In this document: piece by piece, positions 9,604 to 18,569 of the stretch | Numbering within the stretch: the stretch's first letter is position 1 | How the letters are laid out: the number at the start of each line of letters is the position of its first letter | Source of the DNA: an uncultured Rhodocyclaceae bacterium | GTDB lineage: Bacteria; Pseudomonadota; Gammaproteobacteria; Burkholderiales; Rhodocyclaceae | DNA length: 64,000 nt | Reading direction: 5' to 3' | Assembly: GCA_934271525.1 (NCBI GenBank) | Contig: CAKQRL010000008.1 | Coordinates: forward strand, 10,852 to 74,851 | The notes under the pieces: generated by a model | The model's database searches: none | Seen by the model: only the letters and a program-made list of their open reading frames with translations | Told to the model about the DNA's origin: nothing | Program-made: the position numbers and the translations under genes

Positions 9604-9649
9604 GTTTACCGTGAATTTTTGCCGATTTTGGCAAAAATCCACGGTAAAC
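9604..9649. repeat. Tail-to-tail GTTKACCGTGG pair, 46 bp
   Basis: The left arm is a one-mismatch copy (GTTTACCGTGA) and the right arm is perfect. The interval itself contains a small palindrome, TTTTTGCC...GGCAAAAA. It lies between ridA and recG. Confidence 0.8.
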
Positions 9650-9666
9650 CGCATATTTTTTTGAAA

Positions 9667-10044
9667 TTAAGGCAACTGCAAAATCGCTTCTATTTCCACG
9701 CTTGCCCCGCGTGGCAAACCCTTGACTTCAACGACTGATCGCGCAGGAAAAGGCGCTGTAAAGAGCGATTCAATGTGTTCATTGACCAAGCCAAAATCCG
9801 CCAAGTCGGTAACAAAAACGGTGATTTTGACGATGTCATCCAATGTTGCGCCCGCGTTTTTGATGATTTCTTCCAAGCTTGTAAAAATGCGGATAAGCTG
9901 CGCTTTGGTGCCGCAAAAAAGTTCGCCCGTTTCCAAATTCAACCCGATTTGACCAGAAATATAAATGGTTTTGCCGCTGCGAATAGCTTGCGAATAAGGA
10001 CCAATCGGCGCGGGAGCCAAGGGCGTTAAAAGTGCTTCTTTCAT
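9667..10044 (-). CDS. ridA: RidA family reactive imine/enamine deaminase
   Basis: The protein has 125 residues from ATG 10044. It hydrolyses 2-aminoacrylate and related reactive enamines formed by PLP enzymes, in the cytoplasm as a trimer. Family signatures are GPYSQAIRSG near the N-terminus and RSVVEVKGLPRGASVEIEAI at the C-terminus, which holds the substrate-binding Arg. The longer frame to 10086 would overlap the upstream gene and lacks a ribosome site, whereas AAAGGAG lies 5 bases before ATG 10044. An ATG at 10047 is also possible. It follows the SPOR gene by about 10 bases, so it is probably cotranscribed. Confidence 0.93.
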   Translation of the reverse strand: MKEALLTPLAPAPIGPYSQAIRSGKTIYISGQIGLNLETGELFCGTKAQLIRIFTSLEEIIKNAGATLDDIVKITVFVTDLADFGLVNEHIESLFTAPFPARSVVEVKGLPRGASVEIEAILQLP

Positions 10045-10054
10045 CATTTCTCCT

Positions 10055-11029
10055 TTAAGAACTTGGGGCAACCACAATGGAATCAATGCCCATGGATTTC
10101 AACTGTTGGCGCGCGCCCTCCGCTTCGCGCCGCGTGGTAAAGGGACCAACCTGCACGCGACTTTCCAAAACGGTTGGGATGCCGGCGGAAACCAAGCGTT
10201 GATAAAGCGCGCGCGCGCGGTTGTTTTCAATAAAAATGCCCGCCTGCACGTGAAAACGGTTGTTTGGCATTCGCGTTGTGGGTTGCGCGGTTGTTGCCTT
10301 TGGCAAACCCGAATCCGTGCGGCTTTGCATGGGCACATTCGCCGAATTTTCAGGTTCTATGCGTTCGGCTTGTGCCACGCGCGCTTGTTGTTGGGCACGT
10401 TGGTATTGCTGAATTTGTTGTTGGCGTTGGGAGATTGGCTGGCGTTGCGTGGTTTTTTGCGCGGCTTGTGCCGTTCGGGTTCGCTGCGGAGAGATTCTTA
10501 AAATGGTTTCTCCCGTTTCTGTTACGGTTTGTTCCACAATCGGCGTGTTTGGGTCTTGCGCTACTTCGGGCTGCTCGGGCTCTTCTTCTACAAAATTCAA
10601 GTCATCAAAAGGCGTGCGTTCGGGGGACACGCCATCGGGTTGCCGCGGCGGTTGCGGCGCGGGGTCTGCTTGTTGTGGTTGTTGCGGTTCGGCTTGTTCT
10701 TGTTGTGCGGCATCTAATCGGTTTTTTAGGTCATCAACCTTGTCTAAATTGATAGCGGGAATTTCAGTTGAAGTTTTCGGCGCGGATGGCGCAGGAGCAA
10801 CCGCTTTGTTTTTTTCGTTTAAAAAATCAAAAGCCAATAACAATACCAACAAAAAAATCACCACGCCAAACACAATCAGCATTTTGCGCAACAAATTCTT
10901 TTTTGCTAGCTCAGTGCGGGGTGTTGCGGAAAAATCATCGTTTAAGGCATTAGAAAAATTGTTCGCACCGCCGCTAGACACACGGCGGCTTACCGTGCGC
11001 ACGGTGTGGGTAGGTTTATTCGCCGCCAT
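10055..11029 (-). CDS. SPOR-domain envelope protein
   Basis: This 324-residue protein has one membrane helix at about 50-70, a long Pro/Gln/Ala-rich periplasmic linker (about 75-250), and a C-terminal SPOR domain (about 254-324, starting RFHVQAGIF). SPOR domains bind denuded glycan strands of septal peptidoglycan, and this FtsN/DedD-like layout suggests a cell-division role. AAGGAG lies 8 bases before ATG 11029. The gene overlaps the upstream DUF2802 gene by 14 bases and is the third of a fadL-DUF2802-SPOR-ridA run. No PBP-activating motif could be assigned by eye. Confidence 0.88.
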   Translation of the reverse strand: MAANKPTHTVRTVSRRVSSGGANNFSNALNDDFSATPRTELAKKNLLRKMLIVFGVVIFLLVLLLAFDFLNEKNKAVAPAPSAPKTSTEIPAINLDKVDDLKNRLDAAQQEQAEPQQPQQADPAPQPPRQPDGVSPERTPFDDLNFVEEEPEQPEVAQDPNTPIVEQTVTETGETILRISPQRTRTAQAAQKTTQRQPISQRQQQIQQYQRAQQQARVAQAERIEPENSANVPMQSRTDSGLPKATTAQPTTRMPNNRFHVQAGIFIENNRARALYQRLVSAGIPTVLESRVQVGPFTTRREAEGARQQLKSMGIDSIVVAPSS

Positions 11030-11762
11030 TGTTGAAATCTCCTTGGCTACGCGCTAACGCGCTTACCAATTCAGCTTCGGCTAGCGTCATTCCGCAACGC
11101 TGTGAAATTTCTTGCGCGTTGTAGCCCGAACCTGCCAAACGCATGGCTTCGTTATACATCGGCGATACGGCTTGCATATTGCGCAAGCGTTCTAATTCTT
11201 GCGCTGTGGATTCACTAAAATGCGCCAAATTTGTGCGGATTTCCAAAAGGCCTTGGCGAATGGATACCATTTGCTGTTCTATGGAATCGATGCGGGCAGC
11301 CAAATGGCTTGGTTGCAAATTGAGCTCAGGCGGTTCATAAGCATAAGCATTGCGGCGTTGTTGCTGCGCTTGTTTTTGTTGTGGCGGTGGCGATTGCGGT
11401 TGTGTGCGGCGCTCGGTTCGTGGGTATGGCCGCGTATCGGGATTGCCGTGCCGCCTTTCTTGAAAAGCGTGCGCGCGTTCATGAAAAGTGCGGGCGCACT
11501 GTTCTTGGTAGGCGCGCGGGTCGCTTAAATCTAAGACGTTTTCATCATCGTCATCATCATCATCGTAAAAATTTTTTTGGGTTGACCGTGGAAAATCGGA
11601 TTCTCTTCGGTTTAATCCCGGCTCAAAATGCACGTTTTGGCGGCGAGTGGCGTTTTTTTTCCTTTGATTATTCGGCGTTAAGTTAAAAATTTTCCACGCC
11701 AAAAAACCGCCATAAATAATGGCAAAAACAATTAAAACGATGATGACTTCCCGAAAGTCCAT
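11016..11762 (-). CDS. DUF2802-type membrane-anchored protein
   Basis: This 248-residue protein has one N-terminal membrane helix (about 5-27), a charged low-complexity middle with a run of seven Asp, and a C-terminal helical domain. That domain has the DUF2802 pattern YNEAMRLAGSGYNAQEISQRCGM followed by AEAELVSALAR, which resembles a helix-turn-helix. Its function is unknown. It starts 6 bases after the fadL-like gene stop and overlaps the SPOR gene. A single copy of the window repeat is translated within it (residues around FPRSTQKNF). Confidence 0.75.
   Translation of the reverse strand: MDFREVIIVLIVFAIIYGGFLAWKIFNLTPNNQRKKNATRRQNVHFEPGLNRRESDFPRSTQKNFYDDDDDDDENVLDLSDPRAYQEQCARTFHERAHAFQERRHGNPDTRPYPRTERRTQPQSPPPQQKQAQQQRRNAYAYEPPELNLQPSHLAARIDSIEQQMVSIRQGLLEIRTNLAHFSESTAQELERLRNMQAVSPMYNEAMRLAGSGYNAQEISQRCGMTLAEAELVSALARSQGDFNNGGE
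11581..11591 (+). repeat. Single GTTGACCGTGG motif in the DUF2802 gene
   Basis: A perfect single arm is preceded by a T7 tract. It encodes a loop next to the Asp run, where extra sequence would be tolerated. Confidence 0.85.
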
Positions 11763-11768
11763 AGCCGT

Positions 11769-12836
11769 CTAAAAACCGATGGAATACTGCAAGCCCAAAA
11801 GATGCGCATCCGTTTGAAAACGCCCAGCCCAATCTGCCGTTTGCGCATCGCTTTTTGAAGAATAAACGTAACTATAACCAAAATCCACAACGCCGTAGAG
11901 TTGATGCGCGTAACGAAGCCCAGTTGAAATATACCAATCGTTATGCTGCGGCAAGGCGGCAGTGCGGTTTTCAACTTGCATTGGCGACATATCATAAGCC
12001 AAACCAAACTTCCACTTCCATTGTGGATAAAAATTCCACGCCGTGCCCCACGCCACTTTTAAGCCGTGTTTATTTGAAATGCTCGGCAACTGCTCACTGG
12101 CAAAGCGCACGCCGTTATTCTGCCATTTGGTGTATTCAATTTTGCCCATCAATTCCCAGCCGCGAATCAATTGTTGCCACGTGGTAATGGTGAATTTTCC
12201 GGGCGTTTTCAACTGCCAGCCACTGCCTTTGAAGTAAAAGGGCGATTGGTAAGAAACGCTCACATTCATTGTGTTGGAAGGAGTCAACAAAACACCCACA
12301 TTCCAGCCGAGCGCTTGGTCTTTATCATTTAAAGAATCAAACGCCCACGCCGCGCGGGCATAAGCAATGCCAAGCCCCAAGCTAAATTTTTCGTGCGCGC
12401 GGTAAGCCAAATTGGAGGCAAATTGCGTGATTTTGAGTTCTGCATTTTGTTGCCAAGAATCCGCCGTTGCCCAAGGTTTTTCATAACGGTTTTCTAATAA
12501 AAAAGGTTGGTTGGCGGCAACACCCAAAACAAAGGATTCGCCCAATTCTGTGGCGGCGTAAAAATTGCCGCTGGCAAGATAGTCATCGGCTTGGTTGGAT
12601 TCAAAAAAGCGCACGCGGTGTTTAATACCCAGCCCGCCTGCGGAAATGTTAATGCCTTTTAAACGCGATAAGCTCGCGGGGTTATAAGCTTGCGCGCTGG
12701 CGTTTTCAATGGATGAACCGCCGCCTGCAAAGGCAGTGCCGATGTCGCTTGCGGAAATAGCCGGGTTTTGGTAACCCGCCGCAATCGCTGTGCTCGCAAG
12801 CGTTGGTGTTAAAAATAACGTGAAAAGGCGTTTCAT
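11769..12836 (-). CDS. FadL/OmpP1/TodX family outer-membrane transporter
   Basis: This 355-residue beta-barrel protein has a signal peptide ending TAIAA. The mature N-terminus (GYQNPAISASDIGTAFAGGG) followed by ENASAQAYNPASLSRLKG is the FadL hatch region. FadL homologues carry long-chain fatty acids or other hydrophobic compounds across the outer membrane. The protein is shorter than E. coli FadL (about 420). It is the first gene of the fadL-DUF2802-SPOR-ridA run and diverges from ppx across a repeat pair. With ETF and acyl-CoA dehydrogenase nearby, use of exogenous fatty acids is plausible but inferred. Confidence 0.85.
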   Translation of the reverse strand: MKRLFTLFLTPTLASTAIAAGYQNPAISASDIGTAFAGGGSSIENASAQAYNPASLSRLKGINISAGGLGIKHRVRFFESNQADDYLASGNFYAATELGESFVLGVAANQPFLLENRYEKPWATADSWQQNAELKITQFASNLAYRAHEKFSLGLGIAYARAAWAFDSLNDKDQALGWNVGVLLTPSNTMNVSVSYQSPFYFKGSGWQLKTPGKFTITTWQQLIRGWELMGKIEYTKWQNNGVRFASEQLPSISNKHGLKVAWGTAWNFYPQWKWKFGLAYDMSPMQVENRTAALPQHNDWYISTGLRYAHQLYGVVDFGYSYVYSSKSDAQTADWAGRFQTDAHLLGLQYSIGF

Positions 12837-12874
12837 AAAAAAGAAGTCAAGTAAAATGGCGCAGTTTTAAAATT

Positions 12875-12921
12875 CCACGGTAAGCCAAACTTTTTTCAAA
12901 AAAAATCTTGGTTTACCGTGG
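12875..12921. repeat. Inverted GTTKACCGTGG pair, 47 bp
   Basis: The left arm has one mismatch (CCACGGTAAGC) and the right arm is perfect, with a T6-C-A8 spacer. It occupies the intergenic region between the divergent fadL-like gene and ppx, where termination is not needed. Confidence 0.85.
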
Positions 12922-12953
12922 AAAAAGGCTAATTTTAACAGGAATTTAACGCA

Positions 12954-13865
12954 ATGCCCGCACGTTTTGCCGCACTTGATTTGGGTTCAAATAGTTTCCG
13001 TCTGCAAATTGCCAAAATGCACAATCAACGCTTGGTTTTAGAAAAGCGAATCCGCGAGCCCGTGCGGCTTGCCGCCTTTTTGGATGAGAACAAAAATTTG
13101 CGCTTGGCAGGGTTTTACCAAGCCGCCAAAGCGCTTGCCAACTTTCACCAAAAACTCAAAAATTTTGAGAATAATCACGTTTTGGCAACCGGCACTTTTG
13201 CCTTGCGCAGTGCGCAAAACAAACCAGAATTTTTGCCTTTGTTGGAAGATGCCTTGGGTTTTCCCATTCGAGTTTTATCGGGCGAAGAAGAAGCGCGCTA
13301 TATTTTTTACGGCATGCAGGCAACTTTGCCCAAAACAAATGAAGCGCGCTTGTTTATTGATATTGGCGGTGGTTCAACGGAGATTATTTGCGGGGCTGGA
13401 AATCAGATTTTAACGCTTGCTTCAATTCCAATCGGTTGTGTGACGCAAAGTTTGCTTTTTTTTAAAAAGAATACCATCACAAAAGAAGAATTTGCCTTTG
13501 CGCAGCAATCGGCAGCAGAAATGTTTGCCCCACTTTTTAAAAAAATTGTGGGTTTACCGTGGAAAATTGCTTTTGGTAGCTCGGGCAGTGTGCGCGCAAC
13601 CATGGAATTTTTAAAACTCAACGATTTTTCTAAAAAGCGCGAAATTACCAAAGAAATTTTGGAGGCGATTGTTGGCGAATTTTTAAAAACCGGTGATTTT
13701 TCGCGCTTTAAAATGGGCGATATTCGCGCCGACCGCCGCGCCATTATGCCTGCTGGTTTTTCTATTTTGTTGGCATTATTTAACACTTTTCACATACAAA
13801 AATTGCGCTATGCCAAAGGCGCATTGTGCCAAGGATTGTTGAGTGAAATGGCAGGGCTAACTTGA
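12954..13865 (+). CDS. ppx: Ppx/GppA family exopolyphosphatase
   Basis: This 303-residue protein has an ASKHA fold: ALDLGSNSFRLQIAK at the N-terminus is phosphate-binding loop 1 and IDIGGGSTEII near residue 132 is loop 2. Family members release phosphate from polyphosphate or from pppGpp. At about 300 residues it is the short two-domain form lacking the C-terminal HD domain, as in many Ppx1-like proteins. An AGGA ribosome site precedes ATG 12954. A perfect copy of the window repeat is translated as GLPWK just before the conserved GSSGSVRA segment. Confidence 0.87.
   Translation: MPARFAALDLGSNSFRLQIAKMHNQRLVLEKRIREPVRLAAFLDENKNLRLAGFYQAAKALANFHQKLKNFENNHVLATGTFALRSAQNKPEFLPLLEDALGFPIRVLSGEEEARYIFYGMQATLPKTNEARLFIDIGGGSTEIICGAGNQILTLASIPIGCVTQSLLFFKKNTITKEEFAFAQQSAAEMFAPLFKKIVGLPWKIAFGSSGSVRATMEFLKLNDFSKKREITKEILEAIVGEFLKTGDFSRFKMGDIRADRRAIMPAGFSILLALFNTFHIQKLRYAKGALCQGLLSEMAGLT
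13552..13562 (+). repeat. Single GTTTACCGTGG motif within ppx
   Basis: A perfect arm preceded by a T6/A8 tract lies in frame next to a conserved part of the protein, with no obvious length insertion. Confidence 0.85.
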
Positions 13866-13902
13866 CATAGATGGCGGCTTAAACTACTTTAACATTTTGC
13901 AA
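13862..13902 (+). promoter_or_regulatory. Putative etfB promoter with shared 12-mer
   Basis: A consensus -35 TTGACA (13862-13867) is followed after 17 bases by a weak -10, TACTTT (13885-13890). Directly after it is AACATTTTGCAA (13891-13902), the exact reverse complement of the 12-mer at 6001-6012. Confidence 0.5.
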
Positions 13903-13942
13903 AAATTGGTCATTTTTTTTGAAATATTTTAAGGAGGGTAGC

Positions 13943-14692
13943 GTGAAAGTTCTTGTTCCAATCAAACGGTGTATTGATTCCAACGTCCGCGTGCGTGTGA
14001 AAGCCGACAACACCGATGTGGATTTGGCAAATGTCAAAATGAGCATGAATCCTTTTGATGAAATCGCCGTGGAAGAAGCCGTGCGTTTGAAAGAAAAAGG
14101 CGTGGCAACCGAAGTTGTGGCGGTAAGTTGCGGTGTTAGCGCTTGCCAAGAAACCTTGCGCACAGCGCTTGCCATTGGTGCTGACCGTGCCATTTTGGTG
14201 GATGCACCGGCTGATATTCAACCCTTAGCCATTGCCAAACTCTTAAAAGCCGTGTGCGACAAAGAAAATCCAGATTTGGTGGTTTTGGGTCGCCAAGCCA
14301 TTGATGACGATTCTGCACAAACGGGGCAAATGTTGGCGGCATTAAAAGGCTGGCCACAAGCCACTTTTGCTTCCAAAGTGGATGTGGAAGGCGGCAAAGC
14401 CACCGTCACGCGCGAAATTGACGGCGGCTTGGAAACCGTGGCTTTAACCATGCCTGCTGTGGTTACCACCGATTTGCGTTTGAATGAACCGCGTTACCCT
14501 ACTTTGCCCAACATTATGAAAGCCAAGAAAAAACCCTTGGAAACTTTAAAAGCTGCTGATTTGGGCGTAGATGTTGGCAATCGTTTGACCATCACCAAAG
14601 TAACCGAACCGCCCAAACGTTCGGCAGGCACCATTGTGCCAGATGTGGCAAGCTTGATTGACAAACTCAAAAACGAAGCCAAAGTCATTTAA
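13943..14692 (+). CDS. etfB: Electron transfer flavoprotein beta subunit
   Basis: The protein has 249 residues from GTG 13943, preceded by AAGGAGGG. The longer frame from TTG 13919 would place that ribosome site inside the gene, so it is rejected. [12 protein letters not shown] is the family N-terminus; [27 protein letters not shown] and the [13 protein letters not shown] segment follow the ETF AMP/FAD-binding pattern. With EtfA it takes electrons from acyl-CoA dehydrogenases and passes them to ETF-quinone oxidoreductase. etfA starts 15 bases downstream. Confidence 0.96.
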   Translation: MKVLVPIKRCIDSNVRVRVKADNTDVDLANVKMSMNPFDEIAVEEAVRLKEKGVATEVVAVSCGVSACQETLRTALAIGADRAILVDAPADIQPLAIAKLLKAVCDKENPDLVVLGRQAIDDDSAQTGQMLAALKGWPQATFASKVDVEGGKATVTREIDGGLETVALTMPAVVTTDLRLNEPRYPTLPNIMKAKKKPLETLKAADLGVDVGNRLTITKVTEPPKRSAGTIVPDVASLIDKLKNEAKVI

Positions 14693-14707
14693 AAAGGAGG
14701 AAAAATT

Positions 14708-15637
14708 ATGACTATTCTTGTTATTGCCGAACACGACAACGCTTCTTTAAAAGCCTCCACTTTGAATACCATCACAGCGGCACAAAAAATTGGCGGTGAA
14801 ATTCACGTTTTGGTGGCAGGTGAAAACTGCGCCGCCGTTGTGGATGCGGTTAAAGCCATCGATGGTGTTGCCAAAGTTAAATCGGTTGATTCGCCTATTT
14901 ACCAAGCGCAAGGTCCTGAAAATTTAAGCGTTTTGATTAAAGACAATGCCGCAGGCTATGATGTTTTCATTGCGCCGGCTTCGCCTTTTGGCAAAAGTTT
15001 GATGCCGCGTGTTGCCGCTTTGTTGGATGTGGCGCAAATCTCCGACATTGTGGGTGTAGAAAGTGCGGATACGTTTGTGCGCCCCATTTACGCCGGCAAT
15101 GCCTTGGCAACGGTAAAAACTGCGGACTCTGTTAAAGTGCTCACCGCGCGCCCCACGGCTTTTGATGCGGCTGGCACAGGCGGCGCAGCAGCAGTTGAAA
15201 CGATTAACGCCTCGGCTGATTTGGGCGTGAGCACCTTGGTTTCTCGCGAATTAACCAAATCCGCTCGGCCGGAATTGGGCGCTGCCAAAATCATTTGTTC
15301 GGGCGGCCGCGGTTTGGGCAGTGGCGACAATTACAAAAAAATCATGGAACCCTTGGCAGACAAGCTCGGTGCCGCACTTGGCGCTTCGCGCGCGGCGGTT
15401 GATGCTGGTTTTGTGCCCAACGATTACCAAGTTGGTCAAACCGGCAAAATTGTGGCACCTCAACTCTACATTGCCGTGGGCATCTCAGGCGCCATTCAAC
15501 ATTTGGCAGGGATGAAAGATTCCAAAGTCATTGTGGCAATCAACAAAGATCCCGAAGCGCCAATTTTCCAAGTGGCAGATTACGGCTTGGTGGCAGATTT
15601 ATTTGAAGCCGTGCCGCAAATGGTAGATGCGCTTTAA
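14708..15637 (+). CDS. etfA: Electron transfer flavoprotein alpha subunit
   Basis: This 309-residue FAD-binding partner of EtfB has a strong AAAGGAGGAAAAATT leader before ATG 14708. The C-terminal FAD domain shows [11 protein letters not shown] and then [23 protein letters not shown], where the TGK loop contacts FAD, and ending [15 protein letters not shown]. The pair forms an operon and ends at an intrinsic terminator before the acyl-CoA dehydrogenase gene, which therefore has its own transcription start. Confidence 0.96.
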   Translation: MTILVIAEHDNASLKASTLNTITAAQKIGGEIHVLVAGENCAAVVDAVKAIDGVAKVKSVDSPIYQAQGPENLSVLIKDNAAGYDVFIAPASPFGKSLMPRVAALLDVAQISDIVGVESADTFVRPIYAGNALATVKTADSVKVLTARPTAFDAAGTGGAAAVETINASADLGVSTLVSRELTKSARPELGAAKIICSGGRGLGSGDNYKKIMEPLADKLGAALGASRAAVDAGFVPNDYQVGQTGKIVAPQLYIAVGISGAIQHLAGMKDSKVIVAINKDPEAPIFQVADYGLVADLFEAVPQMVDAL

Positions 15638-15691
15638 AGTTTTGCAATAATTGGTGTGATTTTTTTAAAAAATCCACTTTAAAAATTTAAA

Positions 15692-15724
15692 AGGGTTTGC
15701 TTCAAAAGCAAGCTCTTTTTTATT
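15692..15724 (+). terminator. Intrinsic terminator after etfA
   Basis: An 11-bp stem with two wobble pairs (15692-15702 with 15706-15716) is followed by T6. Confidence 0.8.
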
Positions 15725-15746
15725 TTGCGCTGATTTTATGCGTTGT

Positions 15747-15758
15747 AACATTTTGTTA
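15747..15758 (+). promoter_or_regulatory. Partial copy of shared 12-mer upstream of acyl-CoA dehydrogenase
   Basis: AACATTTTGTTA matches AACATTTTGCAA at 10 of 12 positions, including its first nine bases, and TATTGCAA follows at 15763-15770. No clear promoter hexamers were found here. Confidence 0.35.
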
Positions 15759-15829
15759 AAAATATTGCAAAGGAATTTGTTTTTCAGTATTGTTACGTTT
15801 TCTTTAACCTTTTTTGAATGGAGTCGACT

Positions 15830-17623
15830 ATGAGCGAATATATCGCGCCATTGCAAGAAATCCGTTTTGCGCAAGAAATGGCAGGCTTGGACCAAGTGTT
15901 GTCGTTGCCGGATTTTAAAGAAATTGAATTGACCAAAGACGACGTTTACGCCATGCAAGAAGCCGCCGCCACTTTTGCCAATGAAGTGATTTCTCCCATC
16001 AATGTGGTGGGCGATGTGGAAGGGCACAAATGGGCAAACAATGCGGTAACGGCCAATCCCAAATTTAAAACGGCTTACAAACAATTTGCAGAAAATGGTT
16101 TCAACAGCGTGGTGGGTGAAACCGAATTTGGCGGTTTGGGACAACCTATTACCGTTGCCACGGCTTTGAATGAAATGTGGAAAGCGGCAAACCACGCTTT
16201 TTCGCTTTGCCCAATGCTGACCAACGGCGCGATTGAAGCCATCAAAATTGCCGGCTCTCAAGAATTAAAAGAAATGTTCTTGCCGAAGATGATTTCTGGC
16301 GAATGGACTGGCACGATGAACTTGACCGAACCCAATGCTGGCTCTGACTTGGCGGCGATTGTCTCTACTTCCAAACCGCGCGGCGATGGAACTTGGGATA
16401 TTTTTGGTGAAAAAATCTTCATCACTTGGGGCGACCACGATATGACGGACAACGTCATTCACTTGGTTTTGGCAAGAACGCCAAACTCCCCAGCAGGTGT
16501 GAAAGGCATTTCGCTTTTCTTGGTGCCGAAGTTTTGGGTTGAAAAAGACGGCACTTTGACCGACCAAAGAAACGATGCTTATTGCATTAAATTGGAACAC
16601 AAATTAGGCATTCATGGTTCCCCCACCGCAGTGATGAAATACGGCGAAAACGGCGGCGCTCGCGGTTATATGGTTGGTGAAGAAAATCGCGGCGTGGAAT
16701 ATATGTTCATTATGATGAACGAAGCCCGCTTCAATGTTGGCTTGGAAGGTTTGGGTGATTCAGAACGTGCTTATCAGCGCGCCCGCGATTACGCCAAAGA
16801 ACGCATTCAAGGCCCAGAATTGGGTGTGAAAGGCGGTCCCAAAGTGGCGATTATCAAACACCCCGATATTCGCAGAATGTTGATGTCTATGCGTTCCCGC
16901 ACGGAAGCCATGCGTGCCACGGCTTATGTTTGTGCCGCCGCGCAAGACAACGCCAAACACAACCCCGATGCCGATGCCCAAGCCAAAGCCCGCGCATTTG
17001 CCGATTTATTGGTGCCAATTGTTAAAGGTTGGAGCACGGAAAGTTCTATTGATATCACCTCTTTGGGTGTGCAATGCCACGGCGGCATGGGCTTTATTGA
17101 AGAAACGGGTGCTGCGCAACATTATCGCGATTCCCGCATTACCGCGATTTACGAAGGCACCACGGCCATTCAAGCCAACGACTTAATCGGGCGCAAAATG
17201 GCGCGTGAAAATGCCGTAACCATCAACGCTTGCATTGCCGAAATCAAAAAAGACGTGGAAAAATTAAAAGCCACTGACGGCTTAAAAGACTACGGCGACA
17301 ATTTGGAGCGCGCTGTTGCCTGCGTTGAAAAAGCCGTTGCTTTCTTCTTGGCGAACTTTAAAGATAACCCCAAAGAAGCGCACGCCGGCTCTGTGCCTTT
17401 CTTGTATTTGTTTGCAATTACGGTGGGCGGCTGGCAGTTGGGTCGTCAAGCCTTGGTTGCCAAATCCAAGGTTGAAGGCGGCGATTCGGATCCGTTCTGG
17501 AAAGCCAAACTCTGCACGGTGAAATTCTTTGGTGCGCATTCTTTGCCGCAAGCGCCCGCTTATTGCGAAGCGATTTTGTCGGCTGGTGTTGGCGCATTGT
17601 GCATGGCAGAAGACTCTTTTTAA
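15830..17623 (+). CDS. Acyl-CoA dehydrogenase with C-terminal extension domain
   Basis: The protein has 597 residues from ATG 15830, with GGAG six bases upstream; an ATG 12 bases earlier is less likely. It is an FAD enzyme oxidising acyl-CoA to enoyl-CoA. Visible parts are MNLTEPNAGSDLAAI (substrate/FAD loop near 160), GVQCHGGMGFIEETG, and YEGTTAIQANDLIGRK, whose Glu is the expected catalytic base. The roughly 130 residues after that form the C-terminal domain of the long acyl-CoA dehydrogenases (DmdC-like, about 600 residues), typical of beta- and gammaproteobacteria. It sits just behind etfBA, its likely electron acceptor. Chain-length preference is unknown. Confidence 0.92.
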   Translation: MSEYIAPLQEIRFAQEMAGLDQVLSLPDFKEIELTKDDVYAMQEAAATFANEVISPINVVGDVEGHKWANNAVTANPKFKTAYKQFAENGFNSVVGETEFGGLGQPITVATALNEMWKAANHAFSLCPMLTNGAIEAIKIAGSQELKEMFLPKMISGEWTGTMNLTEPNAGSDLAAIVSTSKPRGDGTWDIFGEKIFITWGDHDMTDNVIHLVLARTPNSPAGVKGISLFLVPKFWVEKDGTLTDQRNDAYCIKLEHKLGIHGSPTAVMKYGENGGARGYMVGEENRGVEYMFIMMNEARFNVGLEGLGDSERAYQRARDYAKERIQGPELGVKGGPKVAIIKHPDIRRMLMSMRSRTEAMRATAYVCAAAQDNAKHNPDADAQAKARAFADLLVPIVKGWSTESSIDITSLGVQCHGGMGFIEETGAAQHYRDSRITAIYEGTTAIQANDLIGRKMARENAVTINACIAEIKKDVEKLKATDGLKDYGDNLERAVACVEKAVAFFLANFKDNPKEAHAGSVPFLYLFAITVGGWQLGRQALVAKSKVEGGDSDPFWKAKLCTVKFFGAHSLPQAPAYCEAILSAGVGALCMAEDSF

Positions 17624-17641
17624 ATTTCAAAAAAATGGTCG

Positions 17642-17687
17642 GTTGACCGTGGATTTTTGCAAATTGTGAAAATTTTCCACGGTCAAC
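17642..17687. repeat. Tail-to-tail GTTKACCGTGG pair, 46 bp
   Basis: Both arms are perfect and the interval contains ATTTTTGC and AAAATT flanks. It is followed by a conventional terminator. Confidence 0.85.
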
Positions 17688-17711
17688 GCCAAAAAAATTT
17701 GAAAAAACTTG

Positions 17712-17747
17712 AAAAACCCGCCTTTTTCATTAAAATGGCGGGTTTTT
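17712..17747 (+). terminator. Intrinsic terminator before rpsF
   Basis: AAAAACCCGCC (17712-17722) pairs with GGCGGGTTTTT (17737-17747). It ends acyl-CoA dehydrogenase transcription. Confidence 0.85.
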
Positions 17748-17804
17748 ATCACCTTGCTCTACCGTGAAGCGCAAACGGAGGGCTTTGAACCACAAGGAGA
17801 AACT

Positions 17805-18263
17805 ATGCGCCATTATGAAATTGTTTTTATTGTGCATCCCGACCAAAGCGAACAAGTGCCCGGGATGATTGATCGCTACCGTGCGATTGTAACCGCCAAA
17901 GGCGGTGCCATTCACCGCTTGGAAGATTGGGGTCGGCGCCAGTTGGCTTACTCCATCCAAAAAATCCACAAAGCGCATTATGTGTTGATGAACATTGAAT
18001 GCGACAATGAGGCGTTATCCGAATTAGAACACGCCTTCAAATTCAACGATGCGGTGTTGCGGCATTTGACGGTGAAAATGAAAGAAGCCGTGACCACTGC
18101 TTCCCCAATGATGAAAGAAGACAAAGCCAAATCTTTAATCAAAGAAAACGCCGATGAATCTTCTGCGCCTGCCGCCCAAAGCGCTTCTGTGGTAACGGAC
18201 ACCGTAACGCTTGCTACTGATGGCAATGTTGCTGTGCTCAACGTGGAAACGGCGGTTGAGTAA
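17805..18263 (+). CDS. rpsF: 30S ribosomal protein S6 with long C-terminal tail
   Basis: The start at ATG 17805 is set by AAGGAG upstream; the frame to 17709 would run into the terminator. The S6 domain ([18 protein letters not shown] to RHLTVKMKE) takes about 95 residues and binds 16S rRNA together with S18. The protein has 152 residues, so it carries a tail of roughly 50 residues rich in Ala, Ser, Thr and Val after the usual end. The stop overlaps the TTG start of priB. First gene of rpsF-priB-rpsR-rplI. Confidence 0.95.
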   Translation: MRHYEIVFIVHPDQSEQVPGMIDRYRAIVTAKGGAIHRLEDWGRRQLAYSIQKIHKAHYVLMNIECDNEALSELEHAFKFNDAVLRHLTVKMKEAVTTASPMMKEDKAKSLIKENADESSAPAAQSASVVTDTVTLATDGNVAVLNVETAVE

Positions 18264-18567
18264 TTTTCAAAATCGCTTGTGTTTGTCGGGTGTTTTGGTT
18301 GAAAAAGATGCGCGGCGTTCTTCCCCTGCGGGTGTGGCGTTTTGCAATGCACAATTGAAGGTGGAAGGCGAGGTAGAAGAAAATAATGTTCTGCGCCGCG
18401 TGGCTTTTGAAATGCCAATTGTAGCCGCAGGGGAAATGGCTTACCGCTTGGAATCCTTGCCGCTCAACACAAATGCGCTTTTTGGCGGATTTTTGGCAAC
18501 CAAATCCCAACGACATAAGGCTTTGGTTTTTCATATTCAATCCATTGAACTTTTAAAAGGAATTTAA
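18256..18567 (+). CDS. priB: Primosomal replication protein N (PriB)
   Basis: This 103-residue single OB-fold protein helps PriA reload DnaB at collapsed forks. Position between rpsF and rpsR is diagnostic. Recognisable parts are [25 protein letters not shown] without its last residues and [21 protein letters not shown]. No ATG gives the family N-terminus; TTG 18256, overlapping the rpsF stop, would give [12 protein letters not shown], which fits. The start codon is an inference; the rest is clear. Confidence 0.88.
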   Translation: MSNFQNRLCLSGVLVEKDARRSSPAGVAFCNAQLKVEGEVEENNVLRRVAFEMPIVAAGEMAYRLESLPLNTNALFGGFLATKSQRHKALVFHIQSIELLKGI

Positions 18568-18569
18568 AA

